In this document: positions 1 to 12,190 of the stretch, piece after piece | How the letters are laid out: each line of letters begins with the position of its first letter | Position numbering within the stretch: the first letter of the stretch is position 1 | Source of the DNA: Datisca glomerata | Taxonomy: Eukaryota; Streptophyta; Magnoliopsida; Cucurbitales; Datiscaceae | Direction of reading: 5' to 3' | Length of the DNA stretch: 64,000 nucleotides | Assembly: GCA_003255025.1 (NCBI GenBank) | Contig: QANY01006266.1 | Span: 813,818-877,817 of the forward strand | The notes under the pieces: generated by a model | Database searches by the model: none | What the model was told of the DNA's origin: nothing | Seen by the model: the letters and a program-made list of their open reading frames with translations, nothing else | Position numbers and translations under genes: made by a program

Positions 1-3000
1 GAGGCTGTCGTTCCCGGAACGTAATTTTTTTTTTGTTTCACATGAATGTTTAGATTAATTATTTGATTGGTGCGAGGTCAAATTATTAAAAACTTTTGAA
101 TTTGAAGCTTTGATGTTTTTACTCTAAATTTTGGAATGTCTGCAATTGTTCATGTTCCTCAGCATCATACGATATCAAGCATATTTATGATTCACATTAA
201 GTGTGATGTAATATTTATCAGAGGTTTTTGGCTGATTGTATTGTCACTGACAGTGTTTTGGCTACATTGGTGAAGAATAAAGTTGTGCCTGATCCTTTCT
301 ACGGGTTGCAAAATGAGGCAATAATAGATATTGCTGATTCTGGAAGAGAATACTACACATTCTGGTTTTTTACGAGTTTCCAATGTAAGCTGGTATGATA
401 TTTTATCTTGACATATCATCTTTGGATTTAAGCTTACATTAATCATTGTTTGATTTTTAAAATTTATTTTAATGTTTGCTCACCTGATCTGAAATTTTGT
501 ACGTTCTGTGCTAGTGGGTCAATACTTGGCTATTCACGAGTTAGTTTCTGGAAATGAAATAATGTTTCACTTAAACGTCTATGAACTTCACATATATAAT
601 CTATTGGGAAAATAATTTAGAACAATTCCTCCGTCTTGCTTTATTATTTTTTATATTAGTTCATAATTTTCTGTGATTGATTGTAGTTAGAATCCCAGCA
701 TCTAGACTTGAATTTCCGCGCAATAAATTACTCTGCGGAAGTCTATTTAAATGGGCACAAGAAGGTACTTCCGAAGGGAATGTTTAGAAGACATTCTCTA
801 GATGTCTCTGATATTCTACACCCAGATGGTCAGAACTTGCTAGCTGTTCTTGTTCATCCTCCAGATCATCCTGGGAGCATACCGCCTGAGGGGGGTCAAG
901 GTGGTGACCATGAGGTACTCATGTATTTGTAATTTTGCTAACTAAATCTACTCCGAAGGTTATGTTGAACTCCAAAACATAACTTGATCAAATGATATCT
1001 TGATAAATGAACAATTATATAACATGCTGCCTTCATAATTCAATAATTAGATAAAAGCAAGTGTTAACTTTTAGTTCTCCATGTTAGATTGGAAAAGATG
1101 TTGCTGCTCAATATGTTGAGGGTTGGGATTGGATGACTCCCATAAGGTGACTATTTTGATGTCCGAATACTTCTCGTTCTGTAATAAATTATTTAATCTA
1201 ATTCATGCCTATGTATAAAGTTTTAGCTTCATTGAACTGGCAGCATATTCGTGTCAGTTTTATATTTTAGTTGATGACGCTGCCTTCTGTGAAGCTGGGA
1301 CTGGAAGCTATTTATGAATACGCTGACAGCATTATTCAACTGCCAAAGGGCCGGTCCAAAAAGCAAATAGTTGTTCGAGAATCTGATTTGGGTGTTTCTC
1401 GCAAGAATGTCTTCATTTGAATGGTCATGTAAGCAAAAAAGAAGGAATTGAAGTTACTAGGGTGATTGGCAGCAGAAGTGGATAATATAAGCAAGGACAA
1501 ATCCCATCCTGGCAAGCTTTGGAAATATGAATTAGCTATAGAAGTAATAAACTGGAAAAGGATGCTCTATGCATAGCTGGAAGCCTGATAGATAATTTAC
1601 AGAAAGAAAGCCTGCCGCCATCAAAGATAATTCCAATTACATCCTCTACTGCACTGTACTTAGGCATTCAAACGGCATATTTAGCAGTGTCTGCCAAACC
1701 ACTTATTTACATGCAAGAACTGCAGACATGTATATGTCTGTAAATCATTCTGATAGAAGAGTGCTTTCATCTACTAATGCAAAGTTTGACATTTTACATA
1801 TTAACTCATTTATTTTCTTTTTGGCATTTATAGGGACAGAAATACTGGCATCTGGGATGAGGTATCAATATCTGCAACAGGGGTGAGTTATGGTAGATGA
1901 TTGCTTCTTTTTATATACATCATTATACCATTTTTTTTTGTCACAGAACAAGATTTCCTTGTCTGGCAACACATTCAATTTGATATCTACGATTTGAACT
2001 TAGTGTTAATGAACGATCTGATTTGGGTTGTTTTTTCCTGACTTACTCTTTATGCTTTTTTTTCTCAAAGTTAGTGGGACAATAAATATAGATGAGAATT
2101 GGTTATTTATTTTATTATTTTATTTAACACTAACACCAAATAAGAGTGTGAGACATGTACTTTTAAGGGAATTATAGGATTAGTAAAAAAAAAATACATG
2201 GACAAAATTGATCAAATTGCTGATGTATCTGGTTTTAGTGATTTTTTGTCAATTTCTGAAGCTTCAAAAGTACTGACTCTGTAAATTATTCATTTCTGGG
2301 GTCTCTTATATCCCTTGAAGTATGATCAAGAAACTGCTATTTTATATGTACTAATAGGCTTGTGTTGGAAGAGTCATAATGATTTTTTTCCCACCTTCAT
2401 GTGCATCCATTCAATCAATGTACATGATCATACATTATTTCCGGCTTTTGGACGAAGTGCATGCATTGTATTCTTTAGCAAGGGGTCTTGATTTCTGTAT
2501 GATGACCAATTACTATTTGGTGCAGCCAGTGAAAATAATTGACCCGCACTTAGTTACATCCTTCTTCGACAATTATAAGAGAGTATATATGCATGCTACA
2601 ATTGAGATGGAAAACAGAAGCGCCTGGGTTGCTAGCTGTTCTGTGAACATGCAAGTGACAACAGAACTAGAGGGTAACATTTGCTTGGTAGAGCATCTTC
2701 AAACTCAGAAAGTGTCCATCCCTGTTGGAAGTAAGATCCAATACACACTTCCTGAGGTAATTTTTTTTTGTTAAAGTTACATTACAAATTCTAAGGGGAT
2801 GGGGGAATATGACTCGAACCCACGACCTCTAGGGTATGGGTGTGGGGGTTTAACCAACTGCGTCAACCCAGCTTGTCCATTTCTTGAGTTAATTGATTGC
2901 ATGCCTTCTTGTTAGTTATGTTAGAGGATATGTTTTTTAGAATGGTTAAATGTATGACCTTACTGCCGGCAGAGGATGTTTTTTTTTCATTTTCTTTTGC

Positions 3001-6000
3001 TTGTTGCTTAGTTGTAAGTTTTTGTGCAAATGGTGCTCATGCTATGCTCCTTTTGTTTCAGTTTTTCAATTCATTTCTTGTAAAAGAGTGGATCTTTTCT
3101 CTAGATCATTTTCTTGAGTCTCGCATTTTGACAGCCTGACTCCTTAGTTTGATTTCACAGTTATACAGCCCTAAAGGGTCTTTCTGTTTCTAATACATTT
3201 ACAGTTTTACCTATAAAAAGAATTTCCAGATATTGCTTTGTAGATTTCATATAATTTTTCAGCAGCAAGTTTATTGTTAATTCTAATATATTGACAACAA
3301 AAGTGATACTTTAAGTCAATTTTTATAAGATTCTTTAATCATAAAACACACTATTTTTCTCCTTTATGATCACTGGAAATATATGGAATATGGAAATAAT
3401 ATTAAATTAACTATAAAATTTGTAGGGAAAAAATTAAAAATGATGTTGCTGATTCAGCTATGCATTAACAAATTTAAACTTAACTTCTTCTTTTATTTGC
3501 TCGAATTTTAGTACTCCTGTTCGAGTGGTAATAGTGTGAATCTGCAGCTATTTTTCTACAAGCCAAATTTATGGTGGCCAAATGGTATGGGAAAGCAATC
3601 CTTGTATAAAGTTGTTATTTCTATAGATGTCAATGGATATGGGGAGTCTGATTTGTGGAGTCATCAATTTGGATTCCGAAAAATTGAGAGCCATATTGAT
3701 AGTGCTACTGGTGGAAGGTACTATATTCTCAAATTGAATTTCACATTGTATTCTTAGGTTAATCTTCGTAGATGCTTATACAGATTTTGTTCCACAGGCT
3801 GTTCAAGATCAATGGTCAGCCTATCTTTATCCGTGGAGGCAATTGGATATTATCAGATGGGTTACTACGACTTTCAAAGAAACGTTACAGAACAGACGTC
3901 AAGTTTCATGCAGACATGAACTTTAACATGATCCGTTGTTGGGGAGGTGGATTGGCTGAGAGGCCTGAATTTTATCAATATTGTGATATCTATGGCCTGC
4001 TGGTAAGCTATATGATCAGCTTCTCGATGAGCAATGTTTTTCTTCATCTGTGTAGCCTGTGCATATCTTCAGCAGATTAATTTTTCTTATCGGTTATATG
4101 ACTCATCATCTTTTTAACCTTCTTGGGGGAGGGGACAGGATTTGGTAGCCATACTTAAGACTTGTAAAATTCCATAAAGGTCAAAGCTAATTAGGGGTTG
4201 GGTTAATATCTTCAAGTGCACTGCGGAGAATTTGTTTTCGTTGCTAATGAAGCCCTGCAGCAGAAGCTGGATAAAGTAATTAGAAGTAACCGTTGAGGTG
4301 TCAACTTAAGATTTTAATATTCGGGTTAACTGCTTTTGTTATCAAAACCGTTTCTTCTCATTCAATCTAAATGGAAAGATTATTTGTCAATTCTTTTAGA
4401 TGATCTTTTCTTGATGACCTTTTTACGCCATTGATTATTTGTATCTAGTTTTGGTTCTTTAGTTGGGTGCATCTCTTCTTCACCCACTATTTTTGTGGTT
4501 ACCTTTTTCTTTTTTACATCCTTATTTCTTATTGCTCAATTGATTTTCTTTTGATACTGCCTTATTCAATAAGATATTATCTTTTCTTATAGAAAAATGG
4601 TTTTGTGTTCGTAATCTTGTGTGCATTTTGGGTTATAAACGTTTTGTCTATCTCGTATTAAATGCCTTTGGAATAGTTTGGTAAAATTTATATATGGATT
4701 TCCTGAAGGTATGGCAAGAGTTTTGGATTACTGGAGATGTTGATGGACGAGGTGACCCAATATCAAATCCAGATGGTCCCTTGGATCATGATCTTTTCTT
4801 GCTATGTGCAAGAGACACTGTGAAGCTTTTGAGGAACCATGCTAGTCTTGCTCTTTGGGTGGGTGGAAATGAACAAGTTCCTCCAGATGATATAAATACT
4901 GCATTGCAAAATGACTTGAAACTCCATCCTTACTTTCAAAGTTCAAATGAAGATGACAAATCTGCGGAAGGTTCATCAGCAATGTTAAAGGATCCTAGCC
5001 AATATCTTGATGGTACTCGCATTTATATTCGAGGATCCATGTGGGATGGGTTCGCAGATGGAAAAGGAAACTTCACCGACGGTCCTTATGAAATTCAAAA
5101 TCCTGAGGACTTTTTCAGGGATGATTTCTACAAGTATGGGTTCAATCCCGAGACTGGTTCTGTAGGCATTCCTGTTGCCGCTACCATAAAAGCAACAATG
5201 CCTACTGAAGGATGGAAGATTCCATTATTTAAGAAACTTCCCAATAATTACATAGAAGAGGTTCCAAACCCAATATGGGAATACCATAAATATATTCCTT
5301 ATTCAAAGCCTGGAATAGTTCATGATCAGATTGACATTTATGGGACTCCCAAGGATCTTAATGATTTTTGCTTAAAGGTAAAATAATCTTATTGTTTAAC
5401 ATGCTTTTTAGCATTTTCTATTATTGACTTGTTCAGAACAATTATCTTAGGCTCAACTGGCCAACTACATTCAATATAGAGCTCTAATCGAGGGCTGGAA
5501 TTCCCGAATGTGGACCAAGTACACTGGCTTTCTGATTTGGAAGACACAGAATCCATGGACAGGTCTCAGAGGTCAGTTCTATGATCATCTCCTTGACCAG
5601 ACAGCTGGATTCTTTGGCTGTCGGTGTGCTGCAGAGCCAATTCATGTCCAGCTTAATCTCCACACAAACTTTATAGAGGTAAGTGTTAAGCTTAATGAGA
5701 CCTCTTTTATTATGACCGTCAGATGAATTATTTCCATATGAAAGTGTATCATGTGTTAATTACCCTTCTACCTAGGGAGGTTGAAATTTAAGAATTCAAA
5801 TTTCATTTGAAGTCCAATTGACTAGCAAATTTGCTGCTGTCTTCTCTTGTTTGTCCTGAACAAACGCATGAACAGGTTGTTAATACTACATCAGAGGAAA
5901 TATCAAATGTAACCATTGAAGCCTCAGTATGGGATCTGGAAGGAACATGTCCATACCATAAAGTTTACGAAAAACTCTCTGTACCACCAAAGAAGACAGT

Positions 6001-6691
6001 TCACATTGTTGAGATGAAGTATCCCAAGTCTAAAAACGCAAAGCCTGTCTACTTTCTTCTTTTGAAGCTCTACAATGTTTCGGACTACGGAATCTTATCG
6101 AGAAACTTCTACTGGTTACATCAACCCGGTGGAGATTACAGGCTATTAGAGCCTTACAGGAAAAGGAAAGTACCCCTCAAGATCAGATCACAGGTTTTTA
6201 TTGAAGGATCGACTTATGAAATCCAAATGCATGTCCAAAACACATCCAAGAAACCTGATTCCAAAAATTTAACCTATAAGAATATCTTCAAACCTGGACC
6301 AGGTGATGGTGATTTCGATATGACCTCCTTGGAAGAACCTGTAAATAATTTGAGTGATGGAAAAAATGATAGTGGTTTACTTAAGAAGATATTCAGACAG
6401 TTTTCGAGGCGAACCAACCAGGGATGGAGAGTGGTAGAAACAAATGAAACAGATAGTGGAGTTGCTTTCTTCCTTCACTTTTCTGTTCACGGTGCAAAGA
6501 CAGATCCCAAAGAAGGAGAAGATACAAGAATTCTTCCTGTTCACTACTCAGACAATTACTTCTCCCTAGTTCCTGGTGAGGTAATGCCAATCAAGATCTC
6601 TTTCGAGGTCCCTTCTGGTGTCACCCCTAGGGTTAGTCTTCACGGCTGGAATTGTCATCAGGGACACGAACACGGACTTACTGTATATTAA
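1..6691 (+). CDS. mannosylglycoprotein endo-beta-mannosidase (GH2), 5'-partial
   Basis: This is a plant GH2 enzyme that cleaves the Man-beta-1,4-GlcNAc bond of trimmed N-glycans during glycoprotein turnover. The window opens inside an early exon that reads EAVVPG and ends at position 20. I place the exons at 1-20, 254-392, 687-914, 1088-1146, 1834-1882, 2526-2756, 3548-3717, 3798-4002, 4709-5377, 5451-5678 and 5876-6691. All have GT-AG borders and the phases add up to about 937 codons, so only about 40 N-terminal residues are missing. Recognisable stretches are the sugar-binding domain ([17 protein letters not shown]), WWPNGMGKQ, the barrel segment [16 protein letters not shown], and WVGGNEQ, whose GNE glutamate is the expected GH2 acid/base. 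No frame break is seen. Intron 5 (1883-2525) and intron 6 (2757-3547) are long, and intron 6 carries a SINE. Intron 4 (1147-1833) holds foreign coding-like sequence. The family assignment is firm; the exact first exon lies outside the window. Confidence 0.95.
1270..1720 (+). pseudogene. unrecognised coding-like insert in mannosidase intron
   Basis: Inside the intron between mannosidase exons 1088-1146 and 1834-1882 lies a segment with protein-like translation that does not belong to the host gene. One frame reads [20 protein letters not shown] and continues to about 1415 before a stop. Another frame further on (about 1545-1690) reads [20 protein letters not shown]. No introns separate these parts, and stops and frameshifts lie between them, so a decayed retrocopy or captured gene fragment is likely. 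I do not recognise the donor protein. Confidence 0.45.
2761..2880 (-). mobile_element. tRNA-derived SINE in mannosidase intron
   Basis: Read on the minus strand, the segment starts with a tRNA-like head. It has an A-box-like stretch (GACGCAGTTGGTTAA), then a B-box-like stretch (GTGGGTTCGAGTC), then a short unrelated body ending in a poly-A tail (seen as T9 at 2761-2769 on the plus strand). A diverged second copy lies at 38244-38369, which supports a dispersed retroposon rather than a tRNA gene. It resembles plant Au-like SINEs, although the tail is A-rich. It sits in intron 6 of the mannosidase, just after a splice donor. Confidence 0.75.
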
Positions 6692-8037
6692 GCTGGTAAA
6701 AGGTTGCTTCCGTTATGTTGATACTACTTGCAACCTCGCATGACGAAGATAAACAATGACTTAGGATAATTTGGGTTTTGCATGAAATAACAGAATAATT
6801 TGGACTTGCATCTTGTATTTCCCCATGCTTGCCGGAAAATGCCAACGGAGGTATGAAAGACTTGAAACATGAACCGAAACTTGTAAGTATTAGCCAGAGG
6901 TATTGAGAGGCATTTGTTTCGCTGAGGATGGTGTATTTAAGTATTTGTTTTGCTTAGTAAATGTAGTTGATTCTCAGTATGTTGCATGCTTGTACTTTAA
7001 GGATCTTGAGTTTCCTGCCAATGATGTTACCAATTATTTGTTCATGATATTACGTATGTAATTACAAAACTTTTTACATCGTGATTAAACGAGTGTTGCG
7101 GTGTTTTTGTCTTGATGCATTTTCATTTGAATAATACAATTTTAATTTATACTTCATGTCTATAAATTATCTCAAGCATTTGTATGCACTTTTGAAGAAC
7201 ATTCAATGGATAAAAGTTCTTTCACTCATCCTAAGCATGTATGTTTGTCGTAAACATGTTTATCGTCGTAGTGGTTAATTTATCTAAAATGGGCGCAGTG
7301 GTTAATTTATTTAAAATGGACTTACGGGAGAAATTTTTTATTTCATGTTTTACCCTTTAATAAGCTCCATTAAATATAATATAGATTATTTTTTTATTTT
7401 TTATTTTAACGCATTTATAATTCCATTCACTAATTATTATTTTTATTAATATTTTACGTTATTATGTTATTTGGAATATAAATGATCATGTATATGATTT
7501 GAGACATCTTTATATCATGAACATTGGCTTAGTTAATAACAATGAATTATTTCTATCTGTCAGATTTTTATTTTGTTGTTTATTTTTATAATTAATGCAA
7601 TAAGTTTCAATGTTCATTACTCGTAGTAAATAGTTTGTCAGACTTAATTTTCTCTTCTCAAATAATTTTTTTAGCTTCGTTTCATTTCATCCTATGATAT
7701 AAATTTGTTAAATTGTACGTTCTTTAATGCAAAATTTTTTACAGATAATTTATCATCAAGAGATGATGCACGACTTATTCAATTTTTCTTTTATCCTGCA
7801 ATAATTTTACTGTAAAATGTCTTCTCTTGATGATGCATGATATGTTCAAAAAAAATTTATCTGCAAAAATGTAATTGTAAATATGATAAAATTACCATTA
7901 TTGTTTTCTTTTTGTTTAGATTTTAAATATTTTGAAAGTTAATTTATTTATTTCAACATTAATAATAATTTTAAAATTTATTGTATATTTAAAAAAAAAT
8001 TAACACGTGTGAAGCATGTGCTTTTTTATTTGTAATT
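6692..8037. other. 3' flank and AT-rich spacer
   Basis: The first few hundred bases are the likely 3' UTR of the mannosidase. The rest is AT-rich spacer. I see no coding potential, RNA gene or clear repeat, apart from a short pair of similar stretches (AAGAGATGATGCA-like) near 7757 and 7820. Confidence 0.5.
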
Positions 8038-8472
8038 GAAAAAATCCCTCTGACACCCCTTGAAGTTTGCTTAAGTGAAACGGACACCTCTCTAATTTGA
8101 AAAATGACACAGACATCCATTCATGTTAGGTTTCACTAATAAAAATATCCAGAATCGTTAAATTTTAAAATAACACCGTTTAAATTATATGTAATACTAA
8201 AATTACCTCTTAGTTTATTTTCAATTCTGAAAATGTTAAAACCAAATTCTTTTAATATTCAAACTATAAATCACCTTAACTGGAAAAACGCGGGTTGACT
8301 TATGTTTCAGGTTATAAAGGTAATTAGATTGGATTGATTATAAAGATAATATTATCTTTTCATACATAAATTAACGGACTTTTAACTCAATGAACTTATT
8401 TATCATTATTTAAACTAAAAAAGTGTCGGTGTCATTTAAATAAATTAAAATGAGTGTCAGATGAATTTTCCC
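8038..8472. mobile_element. MITE-like element with TIRs
   Basis: The left end reads GAAAAAATCCCTCTGACACC. The right end, read in reverse complement, is GGGAAAATTCATCTGACACT. These are imperfect terminal inverted repeats around a 435-bp AT-rich non-coding core. The same kind of end (GAAAAA...CTGACAC) bounds the IDD-carrying element at 47977-60199, so both may belong to one DNA-transposon family, possibly Mutator-like. I could not find a convincing target-site duplication. Confidence 0.55.
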
Positions 8473-9229
8473 TTTTTATGTTTATGTTGTTTTAGTAATT
8501 CCTTTATATCTATATTTGTTGCACTTTTGTGTAGTTGAAGTTCATTTTCTTGTATATTGAAAGCAATATAGGATCTTAAAAGAACATCAGTTATGAAAGC
8601 ACTCAAATAAATTTATTGGAGAAGTAAAATAATGATTCTACACAAATAAATCGTTTAATTCATACGATAATATTTATGAAAGACACGTGACTTAGAATAA
8701 TATAAATAATTTGATATAATAGCATTTGTGGAACAATAATTTTTTGGAGGTAAATTAAGGATATAAGGGTATATACTTAAGATCCATATACTAAATGAGA
8801 AATGTAATTACAATTCGTTTATGTCAATTGACTACAATGAATGAAGAGTTTTCCAAATAAGAGCACCGTACAAAATTGCCACCGAAGAGTTTACATTAAT
8901 ACTTTAGTCCTTCAACTGTTATCTAATTTTCATTTTGTCTAATATTTTTTATGACCCTGAATTACCACAACTTCCCCTTTTTCACGTTAGTCATTTTCAT
9001 AAAAAAAATGGTAAAATGCTTACATGGCCGGGAAATTGTCATAGAAGGACCCTTCAGACAAAGTTTAAGGATAGAAGTATCCTTGGAATGTTTTTAATGT
9101 TATTAAGACCCTTTAGATGGATTTGTGACTTTTTTACAGAGAAACAAACTTATTTACCCCTTATAGTACAGAAATTCCATCTGAGTCCTCTCCAACTTTC
9201 TCTCCCAATTTGGTCCTCTCCCTCTCGAT

Positions 9230-9440
9230 GGTTTGCGAACATAATCCCCTTCGATTTGTCACCACTGAATCTCGTTCGATTTATCACCGACAAAACCTTC
9301 TCTACAACACTCTCTTCATTTCTTTGTCACCCTATTCGAGTGTGAGATTGTCGTTCGAACTAATTGAAACCCTTCGATTTGTCACTGAAACCCTTCGATT
9401 TGTCACTGAAACCCTTCGATTTGTCACCGAGTGTGAATCT
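9230..9440. repeat. minisatellite, CCCTTCGATTTGTCAC units
   Basis: A 21-bp unit (AAACCCTTCGATTTGTCACTG) is repeated nearly perfectly from about 9366 to 9428. Looser copies occur upstream at about 9247. The run is open in several frames but is low-complexity and resembles no known protein. The flanking 8473-9900 interval shows nothing else I can name. Confidence 0.7.
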
Positions 9441-9916
9441 GCTTGAGAACAAATTATTCGAACAGTGTAGCAAAAGGATCACTTCATCTTCCGCGATTGT
9501 GCGATTGCCGTTTGAAACCCTCATCTCCAGTGAAGCCCGATTGTTCGTAGATTTTGATTTCATCTTTTGGGGTTGATAGATTTTTTATTTCATCGGTATG
9601 CTTCGATTTAGTACCTTTATGTCTAGGGCTCATAATTTCTGTCACCTAGTGCTCATCTCCCTGCCTTTGATTTGGTAGAATTGTTTGAATCTTTCTAGTT
9701 TCTAGGGAATTGCTATGAGGTTCTGCTGGAATCTTAGTGGAATTAATGTTAGTTGGAATTGTTATGCTGGAATGGTTGGAATTGTTATGTTGGAATGGTT
9801 GGTGCATTTTTACTAGTATTTTTGTAATGTTATGAGCATTTGATCTATTTTTGGAACTATGATTAGGTTTGTCTTATGATAGTAGTTTCCCCTTCCTATT
9901 ATATTAAATCTTGCTG

Positions 9917-10399
9917 ATGGAAAACATCGACTTAACCATTAAAGTTAATGAGGATAAGTTTGACACGGCTAAGATAAGTATACTATAAAAGCTAAATGAT
10001 TGTTGTGAGAAAATTTGATCAAAGCTTTTTCAAAAGGTGAAGCATATGTTGAGAGGTACGTGCTTTGGAGACATCATTCTTGATTTGGGACGAATCCAAT
10101 TTTCTGGTCAACTTATACATAATATTTTGTTGAGAAGAGTTCATCAATAAGAAATTGGGTAAGCCTAATCGTAAATGTGATAAACAACCATCACTTAGTA
10201 AATATTTGGTTATTTGACATTCATTTTATTGTTTACATATAGGTGCAATTATGGCATGTTTGCGTTGAAGTTTATGAAGTTGTTGTGTGTGGATCAAGAC
10301 TTATCTGGATGTGCTTAAAATATAATGATTGAGCTTCGAGAGAAGATGATAGTTGATATATTTGATCATGGGCTTGACATTGAAGACTCTAAATTTTAG
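9917..10399 (+). pseudogene. Ulp1-type (DUF1985 / C48) transposon ORF relic
   Basis: From 9917 one frame, broken by three stops, reads a DUF1985-like segment (HMLRGTCFGDIILDLGRIQF, then SGQLIHNILLRR) up to 10158, where a donor GT follows. From about 10243 a second piece reads YGMFALKFMKLLCVDQDL and ends near REKMIVDIFDHGLD. That is the C-terminal end of a C48 (SUMO-protease-like) domain just after the catalytic cysteine, which is garbled here. The order DUF1985 then C48 is typical of ORFs carried by Mutator-like elements. The centre of the gene, including the catalytic His and Asp, is absent. It is dead, and probably part of the same element as the SWIM relic at 11319. Confidence 0.6.
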
Positions 10400-10439
10400 G
10401 ATGTTTATTATGTGAATCAATGTTGATGTATTCGAATTT

Positions 10440-10650
10440 TCATTCTGTAAATCATGGAATACGAATATTGTGATTGAATTTGCCTGGATATTTGAACTTT
10501 CATATTGTAAATCGCTATACTCATCGATATTAGAATATTTTTTGGAATCTGCCTGGATATTGTTAACACTTGCCTGAATATTTGAATTTGTTAGGATATT
10601 TGAATCTGACTGAATCTGCCTAGATATTGTGAATCAATTATGTTCCATCT
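10440..10650. repeat. short interspersed TGCCTGGATATTTGAA-like repeats
   Basis: The motif GCCTGGATATTTGAA and variants (GCCTGAATATTTGAA, TTAGGATATTTGAATC, GCCTAGATATTGTGAATC) recur about six times in 200 bp just downstream of the Ulp1-type relic. This is probably decayed 3' sequence of the same transposon. Confidence 0.5.
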
Positions 10651-10749
10651 TTGTAAAAAATATTGTTGTTTTGGATGTCATAATTTGTTAATGTAGGTGA
10701 TTTGAGATGACATAAATTCAGACCTCATATTACTCTATTTCTGTTTGCT

Positions 10750-11050
10750 TTGCTAGACCATGGTCTAACATACAATATTCTGTTAGACCGTGATCTAGCA
10801 AGTGTTAATTTTAATTCAAAACTGCTAGGCCATGGTTTAGCGACCTGGTATGAACAAAAATACTTGTGTTTTAGGATGACTTATATTGTAAATGCATGTT
10901 GTTTGAGATGTCATAAGTTCAGACCCCATATATACCTTGTTTCTGTTTACTCTGCTAGACCATGATCTAGCACACAGTATCCTGCTAACCCGTGGTCTAA
11001 TAAGTGTTAATTTTAACACAAACTGCTAGACCATGGTTTAGCAATCTGGC
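10750..11050. repeat. palindromic GCTAGACCATGGTCTAGC repeats
   Basis: Several near-perfect palindromes of the type GCTAGACCATGGTCTAGC occur, for example at about 10754, 10785, 10820, 10950, 10985 and 11020. They come as two similar blocks about 200 bp apart, and both blocks share the linker AAGTGTTAATTTTAA. Each palindrome could form a small stem. They lie between the Ulp1-type relic and the MULE SWIM relic. Confidence 0.7.
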
Positions 11051-11318
11051 ATGAAAAAAATGCTTGAGTTACAGAATGTAAATAATTAAGTCAAATAATT
11101 ATCATCATTATCAACATATTTACAAAGCATGTTTACGCATAAAAATACTTTGATCTATTAACAACTTCATTTTTGCTTAACATCTTTACAACTATTAATA
11201 AAGCATATCAACACTTATGGAATCATACCGTGAAACATTCACACAAAAAATGCTTTACAAGTCCGCCTATCATGGCCTAACCACCATATCTACCATACCT
11301 CTTTCGTTTACGTGCTTC

Positions 11319-11600
11319 TCAAATCGAAGATATTCTTTTCTTCCTACGTCTTCCAGATGGTCGTCTACCATTTGGGGGCAACACTGTAACACATCTAACA
11401 TCATTTGATACCTGCCAATCTTGTCGACTACGAACTGGATAAATAGACTCAGCATAAGCCAATAAAAGGAACTCAATAGTGTGATATTTTGAACATAATG
11501 AGTATAATGGGATGTTGCGGTATCGGGTTGCTGCTATTGCATGTGTACATGGAATCTGATTGAGTTCAAACTCTCGACATAATCCACTGAAAATTCTCAT
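11319..11600 (-). pseudogene. MULE transposase C-terminal SWIM zinc finger, relic
   Basis: The minus-strand frame reads CREFELNQIPCTHAIAATRY, which is the C-x-C-x-H part of the SWIM zinc finger at the C-terminus of plant MuDR-type transposases. It is followed by a Y-rich linker and a basic tail (GRRPSGRRRKKR) typical of these proteins. The upstream transposase core (DDE domain) is not found nearby. It is on the strand opposite to the Ulp1-type relic at 9917. Confidence 0.7.
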
Positions 11601-11879
11601 TGTCGATGATCTCTGTAGGTTGAGCTAAACATGTTTTAACCAAGAACTTCATACATAACTGATGTAATGAGAGGTCCAATTTAAGAATTGAGTACAACTT
11701 CTATAATAGTTGTTCAAATGTGTAATCTTTGGATATATATATCGCATTCGCTGGAGTTGTAGTCACATACTTAAAAATATTTATCTTTACTTACTCATTC
11801 TCCTCCAAACATCAACAATATTAGTATTTCTCACACATCTAAAAGATTTGACAATTCAAACATTTAAATTTAATATAAT

Positions 11880-12190
11880 TGTATTGATAACAAGCTTGCT
11901 AATAACTAGAAGTCTAGCAAGTCTAGTAATATAATCGTCTATCAGTCTAGTCTAGCAGTCTAACAATAAAGAAATCAATTAGAAATATTGATATTTGCTA
12001 CACTTGAGCTTTAAATGTGTATGAGTAATGAAATTAAATTTCACTCAATTGTACAATAATATATCTAGCAGTCTAACCATATCATATACTACAGTCTAGC
12101 AGCTGGCCATATACTAGACTATAGTCTAGCAATCTAGTCTAACAGCCTGGCAGTCTACCAGTATACTAGACTATAGTATAACATTGTGTA
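11880..12190. repeat. AGTCTAGCA-type short repeats
   Basis: AGTCTAGC, TCTAGCAGTCTAAC and ACTAGACTATAGTCTAGC recur about a dozen times, including self-complementary forms such as ATACTAGACTATAGTCTAGCA. They look like a degenerate version of the palindrome family at 10750-11050 on the other side of the SWIM relic. Confidence 0.6.

Noticed and set aside
2810..2870. A tRNA-like segment with a B box
   Set aside because: No acceptor stem or full cloverleaf can be formed, and a second copy with a poly-A tail exists, so it is a SINE head, not a tRNA gene.
8935..9345. 136-residue plus-strand frame
   Set aside because: Low-complexity Phe/Leu/Ser translation with no domain. It overlaps the CCCTTCGATTTGTCAC minisatellite region and has no splice or family support.
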